From Chitinophaga pinensis (GTDB lineage: Bacteria; Bacteroidota; Bacteroidia; Chitinophagales; Chitinophagaceae): a stretch of DNA of 36,527 bases. The DNA lies in NCBI GenBank assembly GCA_945870985.1, contig CAMBUH010000004.1, forward strand, positions 1 through 36,527, given 5' to 3'. Under the pieces are notes generated by a model that was given only the letters and a program-made list of their open reading frames with translations, had not been told where the DNA came from and ran no database searches. Made by a program: the position numbers and the translations under genes. How positions within the stretch are numbered: position 1 is the stretch's first letter; each line of letters opens with the position of its first letter. Of this stretch, positions 27,391 to 36,056 are shown one piece after another.

Positions 27391-30300
27391 TTAGAATTGA
27401 GCACGAATACCAAAGTTGATACCCACGGGAGTTGCCATGTTACCATAATCCATTCCTACACCTCCGATACCACCTCTGGAGGCAGCATTGTTAGCGTTGG
27501 CAGCTGGATCGGCACCACGATAATTCGTTAGGATAAACAAGTCGGTTCCGGTGAAAAATACAGATGCACTCTTGATTACGTTCTGTCTTTTTAATAGCTT
27601 ATTAGATAAACGATAACTCAGGGTAAGATCTCTCAAGCGAACCCAGTTAATATTCCGCTCAATAAAATCTTCTTCAGCAACACCCAAAGAATAAAATTCA
27701 CTCCGGGCGAATGGTGTGAGCACAATGGTGTTTTGTGTTGGATTGGCTGTATTTTCTAAACCATCTTGCAGAACACCTCTGATTATACGGGGCGTTTCGC
27801 GATCAAGGGTACGAACGCTGGCACCACGGGAATACAAAAACCATTCGGTACCATTAAAGATATCACCCCCTTTTCGAATGTCGAGGTTGAATGACAGATT
27901 CCAGTTGTCGAGGAATGAAAAGCTGTTAATCAGACCCATGTTCCAGTCGGGCTGACGGCTAGCAACTTTAATGTAGTCGGAGATACGAACAGGTAATCCC
28001 GATGTAGGACTAACCAACACGTCTCCACGAGTATTCCGTAAAAATCGGGTGGCAGCCAGATCAAAAATGGAACCGCCTTTGGTAGCAATGTTTCGGATAC
28101 CGGCAATCCATGTATCTGAATTATAGAAGAAGGGCAGGTCGGAAGGCATCCGCAGAATTTCATTGCGGTTACGCGACCAGTTTACAGTAATATCCCAAGT
28201 GAATTTCTTGTTTTTGATGGGGGTACCTAACATTTGAAGTTCCCAACCACGATTCACCACATCTCCTCCGTTAATCCATTTCAAGATGGCACCAGAAGCA
28301 TAGCTCAAGCGGGGATTAAGTAACTGATCTACTGTTTTATTTGAGTAATAAGTAAGATCAAATCCGAGTCTTCCCTTTAAGAATTTAGCTTCTAAACCTG
28401 TTTCAAACTGCTGGCTAAATTCGGCGCGCAGTTGTGGGTTTCCCTGAGTAACAAAAGGCGAGAAGCCTCCTCCGGTGAAGGTTGACTGAGAGAACCGATT
28501 AGAAGTTACATAAGGGGTTCTGGGATCACGACCTGTTGTGGCGTAGTTAATCCGGTACTTTAGGTATGTTATCTCTTTGGGTAACTTGACAATGTCACTT
28601 AGGATAAGACTGGAACCTGCAGACCAATAGAAATAATAAGGCTTAGCAGGATCCCAATTGGTAGGATCAACCAGTCGGCTAGAGCCATCCATACGACCGG
28701 CCAAAGAGAAGTTTAGGAAATTTTTATAGCTGGAAGTGTAGTTAATAAATGCACCCAGCCTGTTATTGTTTTCAGCCGTAGTAATGGTTCCAATGGTGGT
28801 GGGGTCTGCATTGTTCAGACTAACAAATTCAGGATCAAACAGTCGCTCACCGCGGGTGCCGTTTACTTCATATCTTCTAGAATCAAAGGTAAAAGCAGCC
28901 GTAACCACGTTATTAAAATTGCCAATTTTTTTACGAACAGTGGCACGATAAGCACCGTTCACCAACATTTGTCGGGAACGAAATTGAAGTATACTTCCGC
29001 CTACTGTTCTGGCCAGGTTACTTTGTGGGTGGGTAAACCAAGTTCCTAAATCGGCATAAAAATCAACGCCCATCAGCGCGGTTAAATTCAACCATTTGTA
29101 GGGGTCATAGCTAAGTTGAATATTACCCATCAAACGATCATTTTGATCGAAGTTTTGGTTACGGTTGATATCCCAGAAGGGATTATCATCTTCCGCTAAC
29201 TGGAGAAAATTACCGTTCACAGAGCGGCGGTTTCCATTGGCATCCAGATAATTTCTTGCATCGTCATCCACCGGCCAAGTAAGCAAACTCAGCAAAAAGC
29301 CGCCAGCCCCTTTAGAAGCCTTCGTAGTTTTGGATGAAATATAGGTGAATGAGTTAGTTACATTGAACTTCGGACTCAATTTAAATGTAGTATTCAAGCG
29401 GAAGTTATACCGATCAAAGCCTGTATTCGGAACTACCCCTTCGTTATTGAAGGTACTGGCAGTAAAGCGATAGGTATTCATTTCGTTTCCGCCTTCTATA
29501 GCAATGTTATGTTGCTGGGTTCTTCCCGTACGGAAAAAGTTGCCGATGTTATCATAAACAGGAGCCCCCGCCGGTAAACGATTACCAAAAAATCTGCGCT
29601 CAGTGTTATTGGTAACACCACCAAAGCCTTGATCAAAAATGTTTTGAATCTCTGGCAAGCGGGTTACTTTTTCAAAGCGGAAAGAGTTATTATAGCTAAC
29701 AGACGCTTTTCCCTTTTTCCCTTTCTTAGTTGTGATAATGATTGCACCGTTGGCACCATCAGAACCATAAAGGGCAGTTGCCTCTGGTCCTTTCAATACC
29801 GTAACCACATCAATATCTTCCGGGTTGATATCCATTGCACGGTTACCAAAGTCGTTGTTTCTATTTGCCAGGCTGATGCCACCAGAAGCTGGCAATCTGT
29901 CTTGCATTTCAAAAGAACTATTATCAATTATCAAACCATCTACTACAAACAGGGGCTGGTTAGACCCATCAATTGAGGTGGGTCCGCGCAAAACGATTGT
30001 TGCAGAGGCCCCGGGCATACCCGTGGTAGCCGTAATAGTAGCACCAGGAATACGACCTGCAAGTGAGTTAATAAAGTTGTCTCTGCGGGTAGATGCAATT
30101 TCTTCACCGCTAACCGATAAAGCCTGGTAGGTTAATTCCCGCTTACTTTTCTTAATGTCGTAAGCGGTTACAACTACGTCTCCCAAACTTCTATCAGAAG
30201 TAACCATGCGGATGCTCACTTTGTCATCATCCCCTACCGTTACCTCTTTGGCAGCATACCCCACATAATTGAACACGAGAACGTGTCCCTTTTGTGCAAG

Positions 30301-30501
30301 CACAGAATAATAACCGACACTGTTTGCTGCCGTTTTCTTTCCGGTGTTTTTGTTAGTAACAGTAACACCTAGCAGCGGAGAACCATCATCGTCGGATACA
30401 ATGGTCCCCGAAACCGTTTTTTCCTGTGCCATCAGGGAAGGGGATAACATTAAAAGCATGGCTAAAGCCATGATTTTCCCCAGGCAGGCAACTCTTCTCA
30501 T
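27391..30501 (-). CDS. SusC/RagA TonB-linked outer-membrane transporter (second pair)
   Basis: 1036 residues from the ATG at 30501 (MRRVACLGKIMALAMLLMLS, signal peptide to LMAQ). The open frame continues 28 codons upstream but that stretch is leader-like and not a signal peptide. Carboxypeptidase-like domain about 27-105 (VSGTIVSDDDGSPLLGVTVT), TonB-box-like DVVVTAYDIKKSKRELTYQ, plug about 120-240 (ALYGSDGANGAIIITTKKGK) and barrel ending GINFGIRAQF with terminal Phe. The KKSKRELTYQ form after the TonB box differs from the other two SusC proteins in the window and marks a separate subfamily. First gene of a five-gene run. Substrate unknown. Confidence 0.94.
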   Translation of the reverse strand: MRRVACLGKIMALAMLLMLSPSLMAQEKTVSGTIVSDDDGSPLLGVTVTNKNTGKKTAANSVGYYSVLAQKGHVLVFNYVGYAAKEVTVGDDDKVSIRMVTSDRSLGDVVVTAYDIKKSKRELTYQALSVSGEEIASTRRDNFINSLAGRIPGATITATTGMPGASATIVLRGPTSIDGSNQPLFVVDGLIIDNSSFEMQDRLPASGGISLANRNNDFGNRAMDINPEDIDVVTVLKGPEATALYGSDGANGAIIITTKKGKKGKASVSYNNSFRFEKVTRLPEIQNIFDQGFGGVTNNTERRFFGNRLPAGAPVYDNIGNFFRTGRTQQHNIAIEGGNEMNTYRFTASTFNNEGVVPNTGFDRYNFRLNTTFKLSPKFNVTNSFTYISSKTTKASKGAGGFLLSLLTWPVDDDARNYLDANGNRRSVNGNFLQLAEDDNPFWDINRNQNFDQNDRLMGNIQLSYDPYKWLNLTALMGVDFYADLGTWFTHPQSNLARTVGGSILQFRSRQMLVNGAYRATVRKKIGNFNNVVTAAFTFDSRRYEVNGTRGERLFDPEFVSLNNADPTTIGTITTAENNNRLGAFINYTSSYKNFLNFSLAGRMDGSSRLVDPTNWDPAKPYYFYWSAGSSLILSDIVKLPKEITYLKYRINYATTGRDPRTPYVTSNRFSQSTFTGGGFSPFVTQGNPQLRAEFSQQFETGLEAKFLKGRLGFDLTYYSNKTVDQLLNPRLSYASGAILKWINGGDVVNRGWELQMLGTPIKNKKFTWDITVNWSRNRNEILRMPSDLPFFYNSDTWIAGIRNIATKGGSIFDLAATRFLRNTRGDVLVSPTSGLPVRISDYIKVASRQPDWNMGLINSFSFLDNWNLSFNLDIRKGGDIFNGTEWFLYSRGASVRTLDRETPRIIRGVLQDGLENTANPTQNTIVLTPFARSEFYSLGVAEEDFIERNINWVRLRDLTLSYRLSNKLLKRQNVIKSASVFFTGTDLFILTNYRGADPAANANNAASRGGIGGVGMDYGNMATPVGINFGIRAQF

Positions 30502-31136
30502 AGTAGTTGTTTTGGTTCGTTGGTTACGTAATGTATAATACTCTGAACATTCTTTAACAAATTGCAAATTGGCAAAATCTTGCAAAAAACGGCAAGCTGT
30601 AGCTAAAATTTGTGCAACAATGGAAGGAATGTCTAGATTTCTACAGCAAATTATAACAATTTAAGATAGTAGCAGAAAAAATTATTGCAAATTTATTTAT
30701 CCTACCTTTTTATGCAGGAATCTGCGTTTTTTTTCGGTTTTCGTTTTAACAGGCTGTATTTTGCCCGGCTTAGATAGTAAACAGCAAGCTGCTCTTTTAT
30801 TCAAAATTCCGGATTTACTCACAGCCTTTTAGCCGAAAACAGCAGCTCCTGAACAAAAACCATTCGCTCACTCTATATATAGCAATAATTTAAGGGAGCA
30901 TAAAGTAGCTGCTTTATATCTGCTTGTTAAGACTATAGGTGATATAGTGTGCACGGAAGATTGAAATAGAATGTCTGCCCCTGCCAAAAGAGATCAATTG
31001 TAATGTGCGATAATTGTTCCGAAGAATGTTTGCATCTGAGCTTACGAGAAGGGAACCCGAAGCAAAACATATCAATTATTTATAATAGGAGGCTGGATAA
31101 TCATATATTAACTGATTTCAGCTCGCTGTATACAAT
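30502..31136. other. Long leader and intergenic region before the second susC
   Basis: About 635 bases without a gene. A perfect -7 box on the minus strand, TAAATTTG, is at 30688-30695, though the -33 position reads CCTG. Four GCAA motifs at 30564, 30572, 30582 and 30592 are spaced 8, 10 and 10 bases in the inferred leader. A nearly perfect 18-base palindrome lies at 30900-30917. No ORF here has a recognisable product. Confidence 0.5.
30688..30695 (-). promoter_or_regulatory. Candidate -7 box for the SusCD-DUF4397-FAS1 operon
   Basis: TAAATTTG on the minus strand fits TAnnTTTG fully. The -33 element is poor (CCTG at a 19-base spacing). If used, the 5' leader before the susC ATG is about 180 bases. 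Confidence 0.35.
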
Positions 31137-31168
31137 AAAAACCCCCGACTATATAGTCAGGGGTTTTT
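31137..31168 (-). terminator. Intrinsic terminator of the third susCD operon
   Basis: AAAAACCCC-C-GACTA then TAGTC-A-GGGGTTTTT: a stem of about 14 pairs with one mismatch and A/T-rich flanks on both sides. It begins 28 bases after the SusD stop on the minus strand and gives a T-run in either direction, so it can act both ways. Confidence 0.85.
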
Positions 31169-31195
31169 ATAAAAAAGTTGCGATTCATACAATTA

Positions 31196-32707
31196 TTACC
31201 ATCCTGGATTTTGTACAAGGTTGGGATTAATCGAAAGGTCATTTATAGGGATTCCCCAAACAAACTTTGGATCACTCGCCGCAACAGATAAGCGTTCATA
31301 GTTATCGCCAACATTGATAGCATTAATCGTTTGAGGATTTCTACGAGTAAACCCTAATCCCCAGCGCTTTAAATCCTGTAATCTGAAACCTTCAAATGCC
31401 AATTCTCTGGTACGCTCGTCACGAACATCTTGAACCAAAGCTGCTCCAGAAGAAGCAACAGGTGCTAATCCTCTTGCAACCCTTAATTCATTCAATCTGC
31501 TTAAAGCAAGCGTTGCTGATCCGCCTCCGGCATTGGCACCAGCCTCAGCCACAATTAGGTATAATTCAGCCACTCTGAATATAATGGGTGTGTGTTGATA
31601 ATTTGTAGCAGCAGTAGTAAATAATGCAGGATTACCAGGATATTTATCAACAAGAGTCATACTTGCATACTGAATCCCTTGAATCAATACAGCCTTAGCA
31701 CCAAAATAGGTTGCCTTGCGAATATCCGCATTGTCGTATGAATCAATTACCCATTGGCTGGGTATAAAGTCAGGTGTAAAACGGTTATTAGCTAAGTTAA
31801 AACCAAGATAGATATTGTTTGTATTGGGGTTTTCGTTATTTCTAACAACCGCAGACCTCATTATTACTTCTCTTGGTAAATCATTAATCCACATATTCCT
31901 CAAATCGACCAGTGTATTTATCAAAGGATATCTACTTGAAGATATAACAGAATTAGCTGCAGCAATTGCCCCCGGCCAATCTTGAATATCTAGTCTAACG
32001 CGCGCCTCTAAAGCTGCAATTGCATCCGTTGTAACCCTCATGGCACCTGCGCTATTTGCTCTGGCTGATGCCACTGTTGCCAATGTTTTGGAAGTGTTAA
32101 TATCATTTAAAATCTGGTCGTATACCTCTTTTACAGATGCTCTTGCCGGCAGCGCATTGATATCATATTTTAATACTAGTGGCACACCTAAGTCTGTACT
32201 CGCCGTAGAAGGGTTGTAAGCCTTTGCATAGCGTTGTATTAATTGATGATAGTAAAAAGCCCGTGCAAAATAGCAATCAGACTTAAATCTTCTCATTGAA
32301 TCTCCTTCGGCAGTAGTTGCTGTGGGAATAGTTTCAAAGCCAGCAATAGCAGCATTTACGTTTCGTAAGGCAAAATAATATCCAGACCAGATACCACTCA
32401 GCAATCCATCCTCTGCCAAAAAGCTTTGGCCCCAACGATGGGGATTACCATTACGATTTCCAAAATCGAGCGACGCATTTAATTGATCAGCCTGCACATC
32501 TGTAGCAAACATATACGAACCATAGGTACGTCCACGTAAATCTGCATATAACCCACCATTCCAAGTTGAGGCATCTTTTACAGTTTTGAAAGACTGTGAT
32601 AGCTCAATTGCATTAAACGGGTACAGATCTAATTTTTTCTGACAGGATCCAAATACGAGTATTACTCCAATAAGAGCAATAGCATTTATCATTTTTATTC
32701 TTTTCAT
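31196..32707 (-). CDS. SusD/RagB family lipoprotein (third pair)
   Basis: 503 residues. Signal peptide and lipobox VFGSC (Cys about 22) then QKKLDLYPFNAIELSQSF, the usual opening. Inside are DCYFARAFYYHQLIQRYAKA (TPR-like), RVAELYLIVAEAGANAGGGS, RDERTRELAFEGFRLQDLKR and the end LSINPNLVQNPGW, all SusD hallmarks. The surface partner of the SusC 31 bases upstream. No enzyme, regulator or other lipoprotein belongs to this operon, which ends at a strong terminator 28 bases beyond. The substrate cannot be inferred. Confidence 0.94.
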   Translation of the reverse strand: MKRIKMINAIALIGVILVFGSCQKKLDLYPFNAIELSQSFKTVKDASTWNGGLYADLRGRTYGSYMFATDVQADQLNASLDFGNRNGNPHRWGQSFLAEDGLLSGIWSGYYFALRNVNAAIAGFETIPTATTAEGDSMRRFKSDCYFARAFYYHQLIQRYAKAYNPSTASTDLGVPLVLKYDINALPARASVKEVYDQILNDINTSKTLATVASARANSAGAMRVTTDAIAALEARVRLDIQDWPGAIAAANSVISSSRYPLINTLVDLRNMWINDLPREVIMRSAVVRNNENPNTNNIYLGFNLANNRFTPDFIPSQWVIDSYDNADIRKATYFGAKAVLIQGIQYASMTLVDKYPGNPALFTTAATNYQHTPIIFRVAELYLIVAEAGANAGGGSATLALSRLNELRVARGLAPVASSGAALVQDVRDERTRELAFEGFRLQDLKRWGLGFTRRNPQTINAINVGDNYERLSVAASDPKFVWGIPINDLSINPNLVQNPGW

Positions 32708-32738
32708 TTTAATTCTTTTAAATAGTTATATGCCTGAA

Positions 32739-35693
32739 TTAGAATTGTATACCTACTCCTAAAGCAACCTGAGTTGTATTAGGATTTGCTCCCAATGTAA
32801 CATTCGTATCAACTTCAGGATCTGGGCCAGTATAATTCGTCAATGTCCAAACATTTCTAAATGTTGCAAACAATCTAAGTCCGCTAATCGCTTTGGTCTT
32901 AGCCAAAACATCTCTTGAAACATTATACGCTATTGTCAGATTTTTTAAGCGCATAAAGGAGGCATCTTCAATTAAACGACTATCAAATTGAGTGAACTGA
33001 ACTCCATATCTTGGAAAGCGAGCAACATCACCAGCTTTTTTCCAATAATCTAAAATGGAAACTGACTGGTTAAATCCAGGGAACTGATTCGGATTCTCGA
33101 AGAAGTAACGATCATTATTAATCATGTATTTACCTTTTGCAAAGGAAAAATCAAGATTGATCGAAAATTGTTTGAAGTTTCCACTTAATCCAAAACCACC
33201 GGTTAATGGAGCATACCGCTTAATTCCGGTATTTTGCTGTAATGCATTCGTATTAAATGTACTGGTAACCCGGTTAGGATCTTTATTCGTATTTACGATT
33301 TGATTGGGATCTGTACTTGGCAAATACCACTCAGGATTACCAGTCGTTGCATTAACCTGGGCAAAAATCGGATAAAAGAAAGAAACAGGTTGCCCTACAG
33401 CCCAACTCACGCCAGTATTAGGTATAATATAAAATTGCTTTCCCTGAAACAGTTCGGTTATTTTCTGCTCGGTATATCCAATATTCACATATACATTTAA
33501 TCCAGCATTTTTCTTCTTGATAAAATCGTAATTCACATTAGCATTTAAACCACGATTGTTCAAACTACCCACGTTAGATGTAATGCTGGAGAATCCAGAC
33601 GTAAATGAATAAGGTACACTAACCAACATGTTATTGGTATTTCTATCATACACCTCAATATCAAAATTCAGCTTTCTGAATATCGTACCCGAAATACCCA
33701 AATTTATCTGACGCTGAGTTTCCCAAGAAAGTAAGGGATTACCTGCTGCAGAAATTCCAAATGTTGTTCCGGCATTGTATAATGAATTAGAAACAGTAGC
33801 CAGTGACTGATAGTTACCTATAGATGAGTTACCGCTGGTTCCAATAGTGGCCTTAACATTCAAATCATTCACCCACTTGCTATTTCTTAAGAAGGATTCT
33901 TTGCTAGCTTTCCACATAGTACCTACTGAGTAAAAAGTTGCCCCTCTTGTGTCACGACCAAATCTAGAGGACTGGTCATTTCTAACTGAGAGATCTAGAA
34001 AATACTTAGAATCAAAATTATAATTTATTCTTCCGAAATAAGATGCATAAGCATACTCGGTTCTACTGGAAGAAGCAGCAAAATTGGTTGGTCCTGCAGA
34101 TACAGTAATTAACCTGTCGTCCGTTTGGCCGGTTGAGCTTCCCCCAAAAGCAGTTGTAGCGCTTTGGATAAATTCCTGTCCCGCCAAAGCTGTAAAGCTA
34201 TGTTTGTCTTTAAGCGTAAAGCGATATTCCGCAGTGTTGGTAAGGGTTTTAGTACTTCCTCTAGTGAAATCTTCACTGGTTGCCCCATTATTAAGAGAGC
34301 CAATAAATGAAGGCAAACGAATAGCGGTTGCTCTAAAATCGTAAAACTCTAGCCCTGCCTGTGCTTTTAAAGTAAGCCCTTTAAGTGGACTCAACTGAAT
34401 ATATCCACTGGGATTGAATTGCAAATTATTGGAATAGCCCTGATTTGTATTCGCCAAATATTCAGGATTATATCTTGCCCATCCAGGAATTAAGTCTGGA
34501 TAAGGCTTCCCATTGGCATCAAAGGGAGAATAAAAAGGCGCCGCCAACAGAGCCAATCCACGATTGGTACTATTAGATCCATAAGGATTAGTCTGGCGTT
34601 CATCATATCCACCAAATAAATTCATTCCCATCTGAAACCAATCATTTACAGTAGTAGTAAGATTAGATCGAAGCGTATACCGCTTATATCCAGAACGGAA
34701 AGCCAACCCTTCCTGATCAAAATAGCTTCCGGAAATATAGTAGGTTGTTTTTCCTCCGCCTCCAGAAACATTCAAATCTATTTGACTAGTTGGAACATTC
34801 TGACGATAGTAGGTTTGATACCATTTAGTATCTGCATTATAGGTATTTAATAAATTGTTTACCTGTGCCTGAGTCTGGTATCCAGAAGCTACCCAAAAGT
34901 CTGTAAGCTGCTTAGTATTCATAAAACCATTGAACATATTTAAGGTTGGCTTCACTAAACTGGATACCGCATACTGCGTATTTAAAGAGATTTGAGAGCG
35001 ATTTGCTCTACCTTTTTTGGTGGTAAAATAAATTACACCATTCGCAGCCCTAGATCCATAAATAGAGGTAGCTGAGGCATCTCTCAAAACTGTTACTGAT
35101 TCAAAATCCTCTGGATTTAAACTTAGTACTGTTCCAGGATCTATAGGCACCCCATCCAGTAAATATAGCGGAGTGGAGCTCGCTCCTAAGGATCCAACAC
35201 CATTTAATCTTACAGAAGGAGTTGCAGATGGTTCACCTGAGCTAGTATAAATTTGCAGCCCAGGTACCTGACCCTGCAAAGCGTCCAAAATATTCGCTGC
35301 AGGACGATCCTGAACCCTTTCAGCGTTAATTTGTACAACAGACCCTGCAACATCCTTTTTCTTCTTTGCAGTACCGTATCCAACAACCACTACTTCATCC
35401 AATTCCTGACTGGAAGGATTCAGCGATACATTTACTGTGTTGGAACTACCCAACTTTACTTCTGATTTTTCATATCCAACAATCACCACAGAAACAGTGT
35501 TGGCCGTTGTATTTAATTTGAAAGTTCCGGAAGCATCCGTAATGGTGTTCTTGCCACCAGAACTAATCGTAACTCCGGAAAGGGGTTGGCCGGTTTTTAC
35601 ATCCACTACTTTTCCGGATATAGACCGTCCCTGTGCCCATACTTGCACTACTGTGGCAAGCATTAGCAACATCATTAATAATTTTTTTCTCAT
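32739..35693 (-). CDS. SusC/RagA TonB-linked outer-membrane transporter (third pair)
   Basis: 984 residues. Signal peptide MRKKLLMMLLMLATVVQVWA, carboxypeptidase-like domain about 22-95 (ISGKVVDVKTGQPLSGVTIS), TonB-box-like DEVVVVGYGTAKKKKDVAGS, plug about 110-230 (SVRLNGVGSLGASSTPLYLL, SIYGSRAANGVIYFTTKKG) and barrel ending VALGVGIQF with terminal Phe. A classic promoter precedes it. The gene pair looks somewhat richer in A+T at third positions than the starch locus (by eye, not counted over the whole gene). Paired with the SusD downstream and no other gene. Confidence 0.95.
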   Translation of the reverse strand: MRKKLLMMLLMLATVVQVWAQGRSISGKVVDVKTGQPLSGVTISSGGKNTITDASGTFKLNTTANTVSVVIVGYEKSEVKLGSSNTVNVSLNPSSQELDEVVVVGYGTAKKKKDVAGSVVQINAERVQDRPAANILDALQGQVPGLQIYTSSGEPSATPSVRLNGVGSLGASSTPLYLLDGVPIDPGTVLSLNPEDFESVTVLRDASATSIYGSRAANGVIYFTTKKGRANRSQISLNTQYAVSSLVKPTLNMFNGFMNTKQLTDFWVASGYQTQAQVNNLLNTYNADTKWYQTYYRQNVPTSQIDLNVSGGGGKTTYYISGSYFDQEGLAFRSGYKRYTLRSNLTTTVNDWFQMGMNLFGGYDERQTNPYGSNSTNRGLALLAAPFYSPFDANGKPYPDLIPGWARYNPEYLANTNQGYSNNLQFNPSGYIQLSPLKGLTLKAQAGLEFYDFRATAIRLPSFIGSLNNGATSEDFTRGSTKTLTNTAEYRFTLKDKHSFTALAGQEFIQSATTAFGGSSTGQTDDRLITVSAGPTNFAASSSRTEYAYASYFGRINYNFDSKYFLDLSVRNDQSSRFGRDTRGATFYSVGTMWKASKESFLRNSKWVNDLNVKATIGTSGNSSIGNYQSLATVSNSLYNAGTTFGISAAGNPLLSWETQRQINLGISGTIFRKLNFDIEVYDRNTNNMLVSVPYSFTSGFSSITSNVGSLNNRGLNANVNYDFIKKKNAGLNVYVNIGYTEQKITELFQGKQFYIIPNTGVSWAVGQPVSFFYPIFAQVNATTGNPEWYLPSTDPNQIVNTNKDPNRVTSTFNTNALQQNTGIKRYAPLTGGFGLSGNFKQFSINLDFSFAKGKYMINNDRYFFENPNQFPGFNQSVSILDYWKKAGDVARFPRYGVQFTQFDSRLIEDASFMRLKNLTIAYNVSRDVLAKTKAISGLRLFATFRNVWTLTNYTGPDPEVDTNVTLGANPNTTQVALGVGIQF

Positions 35694-35718
35694 AATCTTG
35701 GTTTTAGTTATAGCGTGG

Positions 35719-35749
35719 CAATATTAATGCTTAACATTCAATTAACAAA
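35719..35749 (-). promoter_or_regulatory. Bacteroidota-type promoter of the third susCD operon
   Basis: On the minus strand TTTG (35746-35749), exactly 19 bases, then TAATATTG (35719-35726), one mismatch from TAnnTTTG. It lies 25 bases before the susC ATG, giving a short leader. The same spacing occurs before the starch-locus susC. Confidence 0.6.
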
Positions 35750-35976
35750 CAATTAAGAAATAGATTTTCAATTATTTTTCACTTTCAAACTCTCCCTTAC
35801 CGATTTCAATCAAAAAATCACGAATAATATAAAATAATTTTATAATTAGTTGCTCTTTTATATGGATATAACATAGTGAAAGCACTGCCAACTAAATAGG
35901 TTTACTAATGAAGTAGATCTCCACATTCCGGAATCCGGATAGGGTCAACTATTTATTACGTATTCCCCTTATATAC

Positions 35977-36018
35977 GCGGTGAATAATTACTTTATTCGC
36001 CGCAAATATGCGGAGAAT
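35977..36018. repeat. Three-arm inverted repeat GCGGnGAAT downstream of dctA
   Basis: Three copies of one 9-base unit alternate in direction: GCGGTGAAT (35977-35985), ATTCGCCGC (35995-36003) and GCGGAGAAT (36010-36018). The middle arm can pair with the first (11-pair stem with one G-U) or with the third (8 of 9 pairs, loop AAATAT), but not both. No T-run follows on the minus strand, so a simple terminator is unlikely. Confidence 0.7.
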
Positions 36019-36056
36019 ATGCCTTTCCATATTTAAGTGTGTTGCAAAACAATACG

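Larger units (their letters stand above)
35694..36056. other. Intergenic region between the third susC and dctA
   Basis: 363 bases with no gene. It holds the susC promoter (35719-35749), two overlapping short palindromes at 35925-35940 (ATTCCGGAAT and ATCCGGAT), and the three-arm inverted repeat at 35977-36018. Nothing else was recognised. Confidence 0.6.

Noticed and set aside
30502-30585. Longer N-terminus for the second SusC
   Set aside because: The extra 28 residues do not form a signal peptide, while the ATG at 30501 opens directly on one.
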